A stretch of DNA of 64,000 nucleotides. It comes from Hirundichthys speculiger (Eukaryota; Chordata; Actinopteri; Beloniformes; Exocoetidae). The notes below the pieces were generated by a model. The model ran no database searches, was not told the DNA's origin, and saw nothing but the letters and a program-made list of their open reading frames with translations. Positions 33,861 through 46,095 of this stretch are shown here, piece by piece. Position numbers and translations under genes: made by a program. The stretch covers positions 1 to 64,000 of the forward strand of contig JAGFBZ010000342.1 of assembly GCA_018398805.1 (NCBI GenBank). The letters are read 5' to 3'. The first letter of the stretch is position 1. Each line of letters begins with the position of its first letter.

Positions 33861-35725
33861 CCTCTATGTCGTTTAGTGAGGTGACGTCAGTGGCGTGCAC
33901 TGACACCATCGGTGGGTCGTAAAGGGTTCTTATAATGTAACATTTGTAACAGGAAATACCAGTTAAGTCTATGAAAAAAATCTTTTTCTGCATCGAGTGA
34001 CGCAGCAGTTGTTGGAGTTTCATTCTGGTTCGATACATGATGAGCTTCAACAGTCTGAACATCTTCTGAGACCAGTGAGAGCAGAAGGTTCCTGGTTGAA
34101 GACCCGACGGTGTTGGTCTCCAGACCTTGTTCAAATTTACAATATCATTTGCAGTTTTCTCTGTTGGTTTCCCAGCATGCCACTCAGCTGTCCTCTTCAT
34201 GTTTTTCCTTCAAGCTCTTTGTCGAGTTGTCGATCTTTCTTTTTTCTCGTAGTGAAATTGTTTTTCCTCCTGAGCCTCAGCTGGACCCAGAAGTACAGTC
34301 GAACGGGGTTTTTCAGGGAAAATCATTAGTCCCCATGAAGGACAGCTGGTCTTTTATTCCTTAAAAATTGGACCGAAGTCAGACGGTATTTCAGAATATT
34401 TCACAGTCAGGCAGAAGGAAACGAGGACGTGATAACCGGTTATTACAGGATATCAGGTGCTGATGAGAGAGAAATCAATGCAGGAAAGAAGACTGATGGT
34501 GTGAAATATATGTATATCTGTTTTATAAGGTTTTATAAGCACCAACTGTCACAGATCAGACAGGTGCTGTTTTAGCGTTTCTGGGTTTATTCTGGGAATC
34601 TGAACGTTGACGTTTCACACCGGAATCAAACTGAACGTCCCTGATTGATGTTGAATAAATGTCCTGACCCTAACCTTAAATCATCTGAGTTTTATTTAAT
34701 CAGGATACGTTCTTTTCAGCTCTGAAATCCTCGACCATCGGTCCTGCAGGTATCTGAACCCGAAAATAAATAAATTCTCAGGTGAAGGGAAACATCGGAT
34801 ATAAAAACCCAGCTGAGTCAAAGAAGCTCTGCAGCAACAGTTTAACAAACTGAGGTCACGTTATTATGGCGGCCATGACGGCAGAAAACATTTCTTTTCA
34901 GCAGACTTTGTCAAGATTTACTGACAAGTTGGTTCTAAACTGCTGATAGTAAAGAGATAATGAACTTAATGCGGATTAGAAAGTGAGTTTGTCGCTGGTG
35001 GAGCGCGGTTGGCTCGAACTCGGGCGCCAACGTCCTGGAGCCAATCCAGGAAGTAGCAAAAATCGCAGTTCCTAGACCGACCACTAGGTGCCGGCTCCAG
35101 AACAGAGAAGATCCATATTGATCTCCGTGTTGAAACGTCCAACTTTGCAGCAAAAAATAAACATACTGACCGCCTGGTTAAAAAAAAAAAGGTCTATATC
35201 CAATCCGGTCTTTGACTGGCAGCCAACCAATCAAATGACCTGAAACCATTTGATTGACAGTTACGCCTGTAGCCAGCCCCCGGGACAATTAAAACCTAAC
35301 AGAGGGCAGTTACATTTTAAATACGTTTTGTTGAGATTGTGTGTTTGGCCTGAAAGGTCAGACGAAAAAAAAAAAAGAACGTACAAGACCAGCATCAGCT
35401 CTGGGCGGCGGTCTTTCTGAAGTCGCCAACTGGACAACATTTGAAACGTGAAGGTTCCCTGACACGGATCCTCCAGGTGCTAAAGGCTTGGTTGAAGGTG
35501 CCTGGATCCACCGTGGATCATTCGAGGACCCTTCCAAGAGGAAGCCTGCTCGGACCCGGAGCCAATCGTTGTTCGACTCACGGGCTGGGGGCGGCGCGGT
35601 TGCTGCGACGAACTGAGGTGGGCGTGTTCCAGCTCCTCGATCCAAACGGAGGCTTCAAAATCACCACAGAAAACATACGAGTGACGTCACAGGAGGTTTG
35701 TCTGGTCGCATTCATTGTCACAGCC
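33861..35725. other. Unassigned
   Basis: No host gene recognised. 34990-35310 has repeat-like character (GAAGATCCATATTGATCTCC) but no clear borders. Confidence 0.4.
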
Positions 35726-35728
35726 TGG

Positions 35729-35850
35729 GAAGGTGGCGCGTCCACCCGGGAAGGTGGCACGCCCGCCCAGGAAAGTGGCGCGTCCGCCCGGGAAGGTGGT
35801 GCATCCATCTGGGAAAGTTGCGTATCCGCCCAGGAAGGTGGCGCATCCAC
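35729..35850 (+). repeat. 21-bp tandem repeat
   Basis: About six units of GGAAGGTGGCGCGTCCACCC with substitutions. The array is cut by a hAT MITE and resumes briefly after it (36137-36150). Confidence 0.85.
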
Positions 35851-36136
35851 TAGAGATGCGCGGATGACGTATATTTCAACCCGCAACCGCTTCTTAAAAT
35901 CTCTATCCGCCCGCTATCCATTTGCAGGAACGTTTTTTCACCAATTTTCAAAACCGAACCGACCCGCCATCCTTTTTTAATGATATGTAAAATATTTTTT
36001 CTTATTATTATTATTTGAGTGCTTCAACCGCAACCCGCCCGAATTTAGTTAAAGTATTATTTTTTGACGAGTCATCCGCCCGATATGCGGATTATCCGCT
36101 CCGCCCGCGGGTACGCGGTTCAACCGCGCATCTCTA
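35851..36136 (-). mobile_element. hAT MITE (TAGAGATGCGCGG family), copy 2
   Basis: Ends TAGAGATGCGCGG and CCGCGCATCTCTA, with target duplication GCATCCAC at 35843-35850 and 36137-36144. 286 bp, inverted relative to copy 1 at 31379. It too landed in a tandem repeat. Confidence 0.93.
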
Positions 36137-36149
36137 GCATCCACCCGTA

Positions 36150-37050
36150 GATGTTGACATCGCTGATGAACAGGTGCAGAGCCGTTTGACGTGCGGCTGA
36201 ATGCAGAAGGCGTCCTTCACACCTGACGACAGAGGCCAGGTGTTAGTGGGAGTTAGTTGAGGTTCTGACGCCGTTTCTCTTCGATTATCGTTTGAAGTTC
36301 GTGCTTTTCAGCTTTGAGTGTTTTTTGCCATTAAAGGAGGTCCAGTTTGAGTGAAGGATGTCCAACCAGACCGTCCATGTGATCAATGACTGATCAGACT
36401 GAGCTGCTGGTGAACATTCAGAAAGAGAAGAAGGAAGAAGCTTTTATTTTGAAAACGTGAGGCTGACCTCTGCCCAGCTGTGAGTTTGTCCTCTGGATGT
36501 CAGATTACTGGGAATTAGACGTGACAGATGCAGTTGATGATGTTTATTAACGGATGGATTATGGATTATATGCTCCCTCTGTGTAACGTGACCTCAAAGC
36601 ACCACAACTTCATTGTTCCAGATGTTCAGCATCTGCAGCTCCGCACAGAACCAGAGAAACGGGACTCGAAGACAAAAATTTTTGTGAATGAGCTGCTGGT
36701 GCGTCTTCATCCTTACTCTGCTGGGCTTTAGAAGGATTTTGTTATGACGTTGTCTTACTTCCAAAGACAGAGGTTTGGACATCTGGCTGGACACCAACCG
36801 GTAGGAGACTCCGGGACCAGTCAGGACACACTGGTGAGACTTTGTCCCTCAGTTTGTCTAGGAGCACTTCGGAAACCCAAACTTATTTAAGCAGTAATTA
36901 ACAGGTGGACCCTCTTATTAGAGACCTAAAATTGGAAGGTTACAACCTTTATGTGATTTAAAACCTTACTGTAACGTCTAAAATGTCTTTCACACCATCA
37001 ACAGTCCGACTGGACCCAACCTGAAGTCGCCACCGCTGATTAGATCCCAA
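36150..37050. other. Unassigned
   Basis: No feature recognised. Confidence 0.4.
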
Positions 37051-37051
37051 C

Positions 37052-37220
37052 TAATTCAGTTTAACTTTATTCGTATTGCTTCTGTTACAATACAATCATG
37101 ACCCCCAAGCAAGTATTATTTTACTAAAGTGATATTATTAAATCCTAATTAAAGAAACAGTGGAAAGAAAAAACTCCCCTTTAAGCAGAAGAAACCTCGA
37201 ACAGGACCTGTATCCTTCCT
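37052..37220 (-). mobile_element. LINE 3' UTR fragment, antisense
   Basis: AGTTTAACTTTATTCGTATT followed by AAAAAACTCCCCTTTAAGCAG and GAAACCTCGAACAGGAC is the reverse of the same 3' region seen at 50300-50583 (AGGTTTCTTCCTCTTAAAG and GAGTTTTTCCTTG). Confidence 0.65.
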
Positions 37221-38104
37221 GCTGAAGAAGTAATTAGTTATAATTATAATCAGATTATAGTAAAATAGGTGACAATCATGTTCTGTTTAGGAAAAACAGA
37301 GTTACAAGTCGAAATAACTGATTTAATGAGTTTGATAAGAATAACAATTATGCAAGAATGCAGATCTATTATGAAACCAAAACTGATCTTTTCCTTCCAG
37401 AAGCTTCAAACAATCGTTTGAATAAAACTCTTGGATCTGAAAGTTATAAAACTCTCAGCTGGAAACAACAGTGATGCGGAGTTTCCGCCACACAAAGTTC
37501 AGGACTCAGAAGACAATCTTTGATTCAGACGCTTGTTATTCAGCTATCAGATGATCTCTCCGCCAGTCACTCGCTTTGTTTGAATTCCAGTCCTGGTTTC
37601 GGACTCCGTCGTTAGAGAAATGGCCGGTCTGGAGCTCCTCTCTTTAGAGCCGGCGGCTGATTTTACATCTCCATCTCTGACTGTTCAGTGTTCTGGTCCT
37701 CATTAAAGACTGTTCTTCTTTATGGAAAACCCACTTTTATGAGCTGCCATTTTCAAACGTGACCCTGCAGCCCTGAGCTCTTGTATTATACGCTTGTCCC
37801 CAAGCTCTCCATCCTAAAGTTCTCAAATAGCTTTTGAATAATTAAAAGAATTTCTATACATGGTTATTTAGTCTTTTCTTTTCTAAATCTGTGTCCTTTA
37901 ATCCTGGTCCTCACCAGCCACGGTCCTGAGTGCTCCAGATGTCTCAAACACACCTGGCTCTTGTTGGTGGGTCATTGCCAGACTCGCATTGACCTTGAGA
38001 ACGAGTTGATGGGCGTCCAGTCAGGTGAGACTGAGCAGAGATGGTCTGGTCTAAGTCTTCTGACGTAGTAGGATCACGCAATCCAGGAGGAAAGTCACAG
38101 TGGT
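37221..38104. other. Unassigned
   Basis: No feature recognised. Confidence 0.4.
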
Positions 38105-38159
38105 GTGAAAACTGTTCGAACTCTTCGGAGGTTTGGAAATGATCACTGGGCAGATCAAA

Positions 38160-38475
38160 GAGGTTTTATGAAGGGCGTCCCTCAGGGATCCATCCTGGCT
38201 CCACCTCTACTCTTGTTATGCATGAAAAATCAATTTCCACCTGAAACAAACCCGCTTCTCGGGACGTCTGCTGTGTTGCTGAGACAACCATCAGCGGTTC
38301 GCAGCCAGGTGTGAAGCAGCGAGGATGATAATCCGCACATATCAGCAGATATGGGCGTGGCTCTGAGCTGGAAAAGGGCGAAGTGTCTCCTCTGAGCTGG
38401 GGGTGATGTGTCTGGAGGAGTTCAAGTGTCTGGCGGTTTTTCTCACAAATGAGGGAAGAATGGAGCACCGGCGTA
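38160..38475 (+). pseudogene. Non-LTR reverse transcriptase fragments
   Basis: FMKGVPQGSILAPPLL (about 38166-38213) is the RT GVPQGS motif. LEEFKCLAVFLTNEGRMEHR (about 38412-38474) matches the post-ADD segment of fish LINEs (EEFKYLGVLFTSEG). The intervening part is degraded. Confidence 0.6.
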
Positions 38476-38479
38476 CCTG

Positions 38480-39055
38480 GGTGGGTCAGCCCATGTTCCT
38501 ACCCTCACCTGTGGTCGTGAACTGCGGGGATTCTGGGAGACCTGTTTTCAAGGAGATCGTAACTCCAAAGGACATTTCCGTCGCCATCGCAGGAGCCACG
38601 AGGCATTCCCATAAAGAACAGAGCAACATTTGTGTTTCTTGAGCAAAGATCGTCAACATAATAGTTAAGTTAAATATAAAGAGAATACATTTTGGAGTTC
38701 TTTGTAAAGAGATCCAGGTTTTTCTAGAAAGACAACTACAAGTCTCGCCCCTTCGGGAGTTGAATGGAGGAGGCAGATTTAGCTCCGTTTTGCTGCATAA
38801 CTGATGTCTAGTTAAGAGAAAACTCTGAGACCAGGAACAGTTTAAAGCGAAGATTCCCTCGTCAACGGCCGCTCCACTCTGGAACGTTCCGTTGTTCACT
38901 TCTCTGGGAGCTTTTTGCCGATAAACCTTCCCTGAAACTAGACGACGCCCGTCCAAGCGTCACATGAGCGAGCCAGTCGTCACCGTGAGACAACTCAACC
39001 CGCGCTGTCTTCGTCAGAGTGTGAAGATTAGACAAAGGGTTGACAGGTTAAAACA
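38480..39055. other. Unassigned
   Basis: No feature recognised. Confidence 0.4.
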
Positions 39056-39065
39056 GCTCCTAGAC

Positions 39066-40502
39066 CAGCCTTTCTCAAACTTTTTTCAGTCACGACTCCT
39101 TTCAAAAGTGAATAAAATCTCACGACGACCCAGAGTAAAATATAATCCAAAGCCACACTGCATCGCTCCGACTGTAAATGCATACGTCCCGTTTATTTAG
39201 TTTAAATAACCTGAACAGGATAACTGCACCAGAGTAGGCCTCAGCAGGAAAGCTTCTTTTCATCCGTGATGTGCTTGCTTCCATCCATCATCCTTGTATT
39301 GCCTCTTTTTAGCCGTCATCGCTAGCAGCTAGCTTTGGTACCTATGGAGCAGATTCAGAGCTGGTGGATGAAGGCTTGATGAAGAAGTCGGCTCCTCTGT
39401 GATGTTCCGTTCCTGTGGGGCTTTTCTTTTTAGAAAACCATCCATGATGCTGCTAAAAAGTTCTCTTTGCTATCTGTGAAATAAAATTCCAGCGGTTAAA
39501 TGATATTACGACATAAGCTAACTGGGCAGTCACGTTGACCTTACGCTGACCCCGTACTGACGTTGTTAACATTGGGAAATGGGCATGTGCAACATATTTT
39601 TATTATTCATTTCATGTCCAATTATGTATTTTATTTATTTATTCATTCATAGGCAAAAAGTATGTATTTATGTATGCATTCATATATTTATACAGTGGTA
39701 CCTCTACTTACGAAATTAATTAGTTCTGGAAGTAGTTTCGTAACCTGAAAATTTCTTAAGTAGAGACGTGTTTTGTAAATGTCCTAATCCGTTCCAAGCC
39801 TCCCAAAATTCAAACTTTTAAAAAAATTAATTATAAATAATACATGAAATGACATAAAAACCTGTAAGAAATACATGTTAGAACTATAAAAGCACTCTAG
39901 AGAGCGCAAACCTCCACTAAACGCAACAATTATCGAAAATTTGAAAGTGATCCAGAATCCAGGATTTCTTCTGGATCACACCCAAAATGAAATCAGTGCT
40001 TCCTTTTTTACATTTCTGACAACTCCGGAAAAGTTCATCAAAATCCATCCATAACTTTTTGAGTTATCTTGAACACGGACAGACAGATAAACGCCAGCAA
40101 AAACAGAACCTCCTTGGTGGAGGTAAAAATTGTTTGTTTATCTGGGTTGCTGGGTTACGTTCATACAGACAAGGGGCCCTCCTAGCCAATGGGATGCCAG
40201 GAAGATGCTAAGCGATAGCCAATGGCAGAGCAGCTCGGACGCACCGCTTTCAAACCGAGATACAGAGCCGACAGCTATGTTTACGTTCAGTAAACTCTGG
40301 GAGCTGCGAGTAGCAGCGCTACTGGATTTATGACTTTCGTAAACTTAAATTTCTTTTGTAACAAGAGGCAATATTTTCCCATTGAGGTGATTCAAAACCT
40401 GAAAATTTCGTATGTAGAGACGTTCGTAAGTAGAGGTACCACTGTATATGAAATGTCAGAATAGGTCATTTTTTTTGACGACACCCCGGTTGAGAAAGGC
40501 TG
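39066..40502. mobile_element. hAT element with nested mariner MITE
   Basis: Ends CAGCCTTTCTCAAACTTTTT and, on the minus strand, CAGCCTTTCTCAACCGGGGT. Flanks TCCTAGAC and CTCTAGAA agree over CTAGA, so the 8-bp duplication is decayed. The internal 752 bp are a later insertion. Confidence 0.75.
39693..40444. mobile_element. 752-bp TA-flanked MITE
   Basis: Ends CAGTGGTACCTCTACTTACG, mirrored at the right end; TA at 39691-39692 and 40445-40446. The interior carries a further repeat piece (about 39895-40128) with AAAATCCATCCATAACTTTT and CCTCCTTGGTGGAGG. Confidence 0.9.
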
Positions 40503-41400
40503 CTCTAGAAGATGTCACCTGCCGGCAGGTGCAGATGTGTTCTGGTCACCTGTGCTGACGGATCCCTGAGTGCTTTTCCATATTCGTATCACTGTTTGGG
40601 TGCATCTCCGTGTGATAGCTGAGCGTCCTCTCTGTTAGCGACAGATGGACGAATGACAGAACTGGACAACAAACAGAGCTGCGCTTTCGTCCAAAAACAC
40701 CCCCATAAACGCCTCCGTCCATCTGCAACGTCAGCGTGGGATGGAAGATTTTCTCCTGCCTCTCTGCCGTTAATGCCTCCCAGCATGCTCTCTGCTCCCC
40801 CGGGGCTCCATAGAGACAGACCCGGAGTGTCGTGGAGGCATTAAACACGCCGCTGATGGCGGCGTGATCATGAGAGGGCTGCCTGCCAGGCGACAGCACT
40901 CATGGACAAATTATGTAAATATGAAGCGAAAGACAGATACAGGCTTTATGAGTCAAACATAAATAACTGCTGGTGGGATTTTATTCTCATTACAGCCGAG
41001 GTTCCTCTCGCCAGAGCTCTCCTGAGTCATTTATCGCTCTGTGGGCTCGACGTAGCCGCTGGATTAACGATGAAGCTGCTGTAAACGTCCACAGCTGCTA
41101 AATCAGAGGAGCTCCCTGCTGAGGGAGCAGAACCGAGTCAGTCCAGATAAACTGATTTTACTCAAATCCAGTTTGTTGCATTTGAATTCAATGCTGTAAA
41201 AAGCAGGTGGCCCGGTTCAGGAACCCAACAGACCGCATCGATTGTTCCCTTCGGTTTAATCCAGAGCACGAGGCGACAGTGGAGAGCAAGAACCCCTTTT
41301 TAACGGGACGAGGGCTCCAGTAGAATCAGATTCGTCTGGGTTGGACATCTCCCTTGATCAACTGGGGGGGTGGGAGGGGTCACCATCCGACCATCTGTGC
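40503..41400. other. Unassigned
   Basis: No feature recognised. Confidence 0.4.
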
Positions 41401-41429
41401 TCAAGCTTTGACTTTTTGGCTTTTGTCTT

Positions 41430-41640
41430 CATCCGTGGATTCTTCTTTCTTTGTGACGCCGTCTCTGCATTGAGGTGTACCAGAAAAGATCCCCCACAAC
41501 ATGATGCCGCCACCCCTGTGCTTTACAGCTGAGACGGTGCGTGGGTCCCTCTTTTTCCTGCGAACACAACAACGAATCATTGTGACCAAGCGTTTCAATT
41601 TTAGCATCATCAGCAGACTCACCGGATATCGTCAGAAAAA
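41430..41640 (-). pseudogene. Tc1-like transposase remnant
   Basis: The minus strand reads KRLVTMIRCCVRRKKRDPRT then VSAVKHRGGGIMLWGIFS, matching the VKHGGGSIMLWG core of Tc1. Truncated. Confidence 0.75.
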
Positions 41641-42233
41641 TGGAGGCATTTGTCTCCTGCGTGTGGCTACAAACTTTAGCCTGGGTAGTCTAGAGCAGGG
41701 GTGTTTCAGGTCGGTAGGTTTATTTTGGATAATTATACCCAGTTTCTGGTCACATCCAGCGCCCTTACAAGGTTGTTGTTTGTTGGGTTCATTTGGCACA
41801 TTTGGGACACAGGAGTCGTTTCCTTCCTGAACGCCACGGCGGCTGTTGATACTTGCGCACTGGTGCTTGAACAGATGAACGAGGGATCTTTGGGCATCCG
41901 GGAATCGTACGCAAGGACTAACCAGACTCACAAAAGTCCACTATTCTTTTCCCGACATCCTGGTTGATTTCTTTCAATGTTTCACATGATGCCACGCTAC
42001 AACGTCCTTCTGTGTAACTCTGATGACTTCAGTTAGAAGGTCAGATGCACTGTGAATGTGCACAGTGGCATCATGGGAGATCACTGTGCAGCATTGGGAT
42101 TCAGCTGGAGACTGTTCGAAGTACTTCTGAGAAGTTTTCTGCACCTCCGACTATGAGCTAGTCACGTGTACTCCAGTGGCGATGAAATGCTTTGAAAAAC
42201 TGGTCCAGGGTCAGATAACGAGCTCTGGGTTGG
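41641..42233. other. Unassigned
   Basis: GCAGGGGTGTTTCAGGTCGG near 41696 may be a hAT end fragment. Nothing else is recognised. Confidence 0.35.
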
Positions 42234-42464
42234 GTGAAGAATAGAGGTCTTCACAAGTCCACTTTTACGGACCTGAACCCGAATAGACCGGAGAAAATTC
42301 GACCTAATACCAACCCGACCCCAAGTCCAGGTTCCGAACCCATATTTGGCCCCGGAACCGATCCAAGCTGGGTCTTTATTTTCCGACCACGAATCAAACC
42401 GAGATACCTGAATAGAACCGAGACAATCCAGCCCATAGTTGCTCATGTTAAAAGTTGTCTAGCG

Positions 42465-42734
42465 CAGTATTTCTCAACCGGGGTGCCGCAGAAACGCATC
42501 TGACAGTATGCAAAATAAGCAAAATTAATAAATAAATAATGTAATATAATAAATAATTGTCTAAATTAATACTCAAATACTAAGGCAGTGGAATCTTTTA
42601 TAATAAAAGCATAGGACACAACAGTTAAGTAAATTCAGGCCTGACGACACATAGCCTATCTGAAGTTTGGGGTGCCTTCAGATTTTTCATGAATTTAAAG
42701 GGTGCCTCGCCTGAAAAAAGGTTGAGAAACACTG
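42465..42734. mobile_element. 270-bp hAT MITE inside copy B
   Basis: Ends CAGTATTTCTCAACC and GGTTGAGAAACACTG; duplication GTCTAGCG/GTCTAGTG (42457-42464 and 42735-42742). Copy A shows the single uninterrupted GTCTAGCGTTGAATAAAACT near 17526. Confidence 0.92.
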
Positions 42735-43125
42735 GTCTAGTGTTGAATAAAACTTGATTTTCTTACCTAAAAGTTGTCTTCTAGAAGATGTAAACAACAA
42801 TAAATCCACATTGTTTTTTTCTTTGTAGATACAGATGCTATTGGTAGCAAGTGCTAATGCTACAGTGGTCAGGACGTGTCGTGAACATATTCTCTCATCC
42901 GACATTGTCATGTTGGTGATCCGTTGTGCTTTACAGCTGCCAGGCAAACCGCTAATAACACGCTACGACAACACGATTGTTTCATGACAAACACGCGTCG
43001 TTAATGAATAATTAATTAAACTGCCCCGAATCCTGACATTGGCTGCCACCACCAATATCTTTACCCCTCTGGAGTAAAAGTAAAGACCCAGGCTGTCAGA
43101 GAGCAACAACCGGACCCGAGACTAA

Positions 43126-43657
43126 GGGTGAATTCCAATTCCTCCCTTAACCGTCAATCTCAACCCTCAATCTCAAAAATGCGCATTCCCGCTAAGTGCT
43201 AGTGCTGTCCCGATTCTTAGAAAGTCAAGTTGAGGGACAAGTTTGAGGGCTGTATCGCCCTCAATATTGAGATTCTCCGGCACCATCCTTGGAAGTAAGG
43301 GCTACCCAGAAGGCATTGCCTATTTCCGCCAAGACGTCTTTGAAAAGGCTGGCGCCAAAAAAAGCTAGCTACAAATGTATGTATTTTCGTAGTTAATAAA
43401 GATATAAATGTTATAAAACTATCTTACTGTCTTCGTTATACATATTTATATTATCTTATTCTTCTTCTACATCTTCTTCTCCTTCTTCGTTGTTGTCGTT
43501 TTCGTGACAGACTGGATGTAGCTTTGGCGTAAGGCCGCCCCCCACAGTCTGAAGACGTAAATGCACTCAAGGGGTGTCTCATTTCTAAGTCACGAGATAG
43601 CCCTTACATTTACTTTCGAGGGTTGAGCTTGAGGGTTAAGGGAGGAAATGGAATAAC
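43126..43657. mobile_element. 532-bp Harbinger-type MITE inside copy B
   Basis: The left end GGGTGAATTCCAATTCCTCC is inverted at the right (GGAGGAAATGGAATAAC). TIRs extend about 45 bp through AACCCTCAA. Duplication TAA at 43123-43125 and 43658-43660 fits PIF/Harbinger. Copy A has the uninterrupted GAGACTAACTGTACCG. Confidence 0.85.
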
Positions 43658-43776
43658 TAACTGTACCGATTCCGACCCAAACCCGGAGTCACGTCTTGTG
43701 AATGGACCCGAGACCTGACTCCGGTCGGGTCGCGACCTCGGGTTTCCGGGTCGTTCCGAAGACCTCTAGTGAAGAA

Positions 43777-44825
43777 GACCCCTCGTTCTCATGAACAAAC
43801 CCCAAATCTTCTCGCGCTGAGCGCCGGAAGTGCTCAGAAACTCGGGGATGCTGGATAAAGAACGGGACGACCTCAAACAAGCAGATGTCAAGACACAAAA
43901 GAGCAGGAACTAAAAAAAAAAAGTTCACAGAGCACCAAAGCAAAACCAGATGGACTGAACAACAGAACCAAATTGTACAATATAATACAAAATAATAAGA
44001 CATACAAGCTTTATTATTTTTGACTCATTTAGTTTGGTTATTATAAGAACATGTGGATCAGGTCGTCTGGTTTGTATCTTGTTGCAAGTCATTGACAGAT
44101 ACTCTGATTAGATCTGAATAAGGCTGAATCCGCTCCGGCGCTTCATCTGCTCATCACAACCAGGATCTGAGAGTCTCTGAGGGTCTTTTCAGGCAGGTTT
44201 TCCTGTTTGCATGTCGGTGCCGTCATGGTAACGGTGAAGCTTCTCTGGAGAGCAGCGGCGCAGGAAGAGAGCAGCTCTGGGATCCAATTCGCTCTGAGAG
44301 GAGGCACTTCACGAAACAATACCGCTGACCTTTAATACGAGCTGCTGCTGCTTCCTTATGTAACCCGCGACACGAACCGCACAATACACAGTGCCTCAAC
44401 AGGATCACAAGAACGACAGTACGAAGGTGGAGCTCATCCACAGTCGATCTGATTGAGTCACAGATCATAACGAAGTCTGGAGCTGCAGTCGAACATCCAT
44501 CAGGGCACAGATCAAGACCTCTGTCCTCGAAGACACATCACCCAGAATCATCCTGCTGATTCGAACCGTTTCCTCCTTCGCTGTGTCTGGATTCACGTGG
44601 CTGTCAGAAACCCCTCCGGCCTCCGGTGCTGGTGCTAAGAGTCCTGAAGGTCCTGATCCTCAGGTTCAGAACAATGCCAACTTCTGGCTGTGCAGTACTG
44701 AATTAGGCAGGTTATTGCATTTATTTGGCAGTTTATCCAACTGTGTTTTGTAGACTTGGAGACGAAGTCATTTGACAACGTTGCTTGGGGTATTTAGTCA
44801 GTCGGGGTCAAATAAAGCGAGAGTT
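43777..44825. other. Unassigned
   Basis: No host gene recognised. Confidence 0.4.
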
Positions 44826-44829
44826 TGGT

Positions 44830-44955
44830 CCACGTGACGGAAGAGGTTCACTTCGGCCTTTGATTTTGGCAGATGATGTGGTCCTGCTGGTGTCATCAAG
44901 CCAAGATCTTTGGTTTACGGTTGCAGCCAAGTGTGAAAAGGCAGAGATGACTTGG
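44830..44955 (+). pseudogene. LINE reverse transcriptase fragment
   Basis: LRPLILADDVVLLVSSSQDL followed by AAKCEKAEM matches the FADDVVLLASS-DLQ...CExxGM block of fish LINEs. Confidence 0.65.
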
Positions 44956-44956
44956 T

Positions 44957-46095
44957 GGTCGGCACTGTTGCCTCACAGTAAAGGTTCCTGGTTTGAACCC
45001 TGGTGGGGGCCTTACAGTGTGAAGTTCTCTAGGTACTCCAGCTTCCTGCCATGTTAGTAAGGATGGGAATTGATAAGATTTTTCCGATTCCGATTCCATT
45101 ATCGATGCTGTTTAACGATTCGATTCTTTATCGATTCTCTTATTGATTCTAATTTGGGGAAAAAGGAGAACAAACTGTTTTATTTGCATCGATTTTTTTT
45201 TACTTAGAAGTCACGACCTTACAAACTCAACAGCGAGGTCAAAAGAGGCCCAAAGCCTGGATAACGTGTTAACTGTTGTAATATGTAACTGTGCAAATAC
45301 ACAAGAATGTGTAACATTTTACTAACAGATTTTTTACTAATAGAAATTAAAAAAAATCTTTTTTTAAAAGGATATATGAGCTCACTAAGCACTCAAAAAT
45401 AACAATAAAGAACGATAGATACTATCAAATACAATGGAACAGTGCATAATACAAATCCGCAAATACTATGAAGAATTAACAATTATTTAGCAGTAAAATA
45501 ATCATGTCTTCCAGCCTCTGAACCAGCCAGACTCTCTCTCTCATCATGGTCATCTTCTAAATGTAATGCAGAAGGCATTCGTTTAATAGCATAGCGTTAA
45601 TGTTATAGCGTGTTTTACAAAGAGGCACATAGGCAGTGGGATAGCTACTTACCAGAGTTACCAGAGGTGATCTTAGCTTGGCTACTGCTGCTGGGTTGAG
45701 ATCCATCAGTCCGAAGTGTCAAAAACACGACACTCGTTATCACATGTTGTGTGTTCAAATGTTTCTGCATGTTAGCCGTGTTCCCTCCCAACGCTGTTAT
45801 CTCCACTTTACAATGACTGCTAGTTGCCTTGTTGCCATCTTTCTTTGGTGAAGTGAAGCCAAACTTTGGAGCGTTTGAACCTGGTGGGCGCCTATGTTGT
45901 TTACAACTGGAACCGGTTCCTGTAGAGAACTGGTTCCTGTAGAGAACCGGTTCTCTACAGGAACCGGTTTTCGATGCCCAACCCTACATATTAGCTTGAT
46001 TGATGATTCTAGATTGCCCGTAGGAGTGACTGAGTGGTCGTTTGTCCGCGTGTGATGGACTAACCCTAACCCTAATGGGTCTGGATAATGGATGG
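44957..46095 (+). mobile_element. tRNA-type SINE, split by a hAT
   Basis: The left part (44957-45057) has GGCACTGTTGCCTCACAGTA and GGTTTGAACCCTGGTGGGGG, a promoter B-box-like sequence, then TACTCCAGCTTCCTGCC. The right part (45995-46095) has CTAGATTGCCCGTAGGAGTG and GGATAATGGATGGATG, the usual 3' end of this fish SINE. The hAT at 45058-45986 separates them. Confidence 0.75.
45058..45986. mobile_element. 929-bp hAT element inside the SINE
   Basis: Ends TAAGGATGGGAATTGAT and, at the right, TCGATGCCCAACCCTA (inverse TAGGGTTGGGCATCGA). Duplication CATGTTAG/CATATTAG at 45050-45057 and 45987-45994. The tandem GAACCGGTTCTCTACAG sequence near 45925-45970 is part of it. Confidence 0.85.

Larger units (their letters stand above)
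42242..43768. mobile_element. hAT element, copy B
   Basis: Ends TAGAGGTCTTCAC and CCGAAGACCTCTA. Target duplication GTGAAGAA at 42234-42241 and 43769-43776. Same family as copy A (17292-23182). It has lost nothing to the LINE but carries two MITEs that copy A lacks (42465-42734 and 43126-43657). Confidence 0.93.

Noticed and set aside
35441..35980. 179-codon ORF with EGGASTR repeats
   Set aside because: Reads through a 21-bp tandem repeat into a hAT MITE.
44985..45010. tRNA gene suggested by the GGTTTGAACCC box
   Set aside because: Part of a SINE; no full cloverleaf can be drawn around it.
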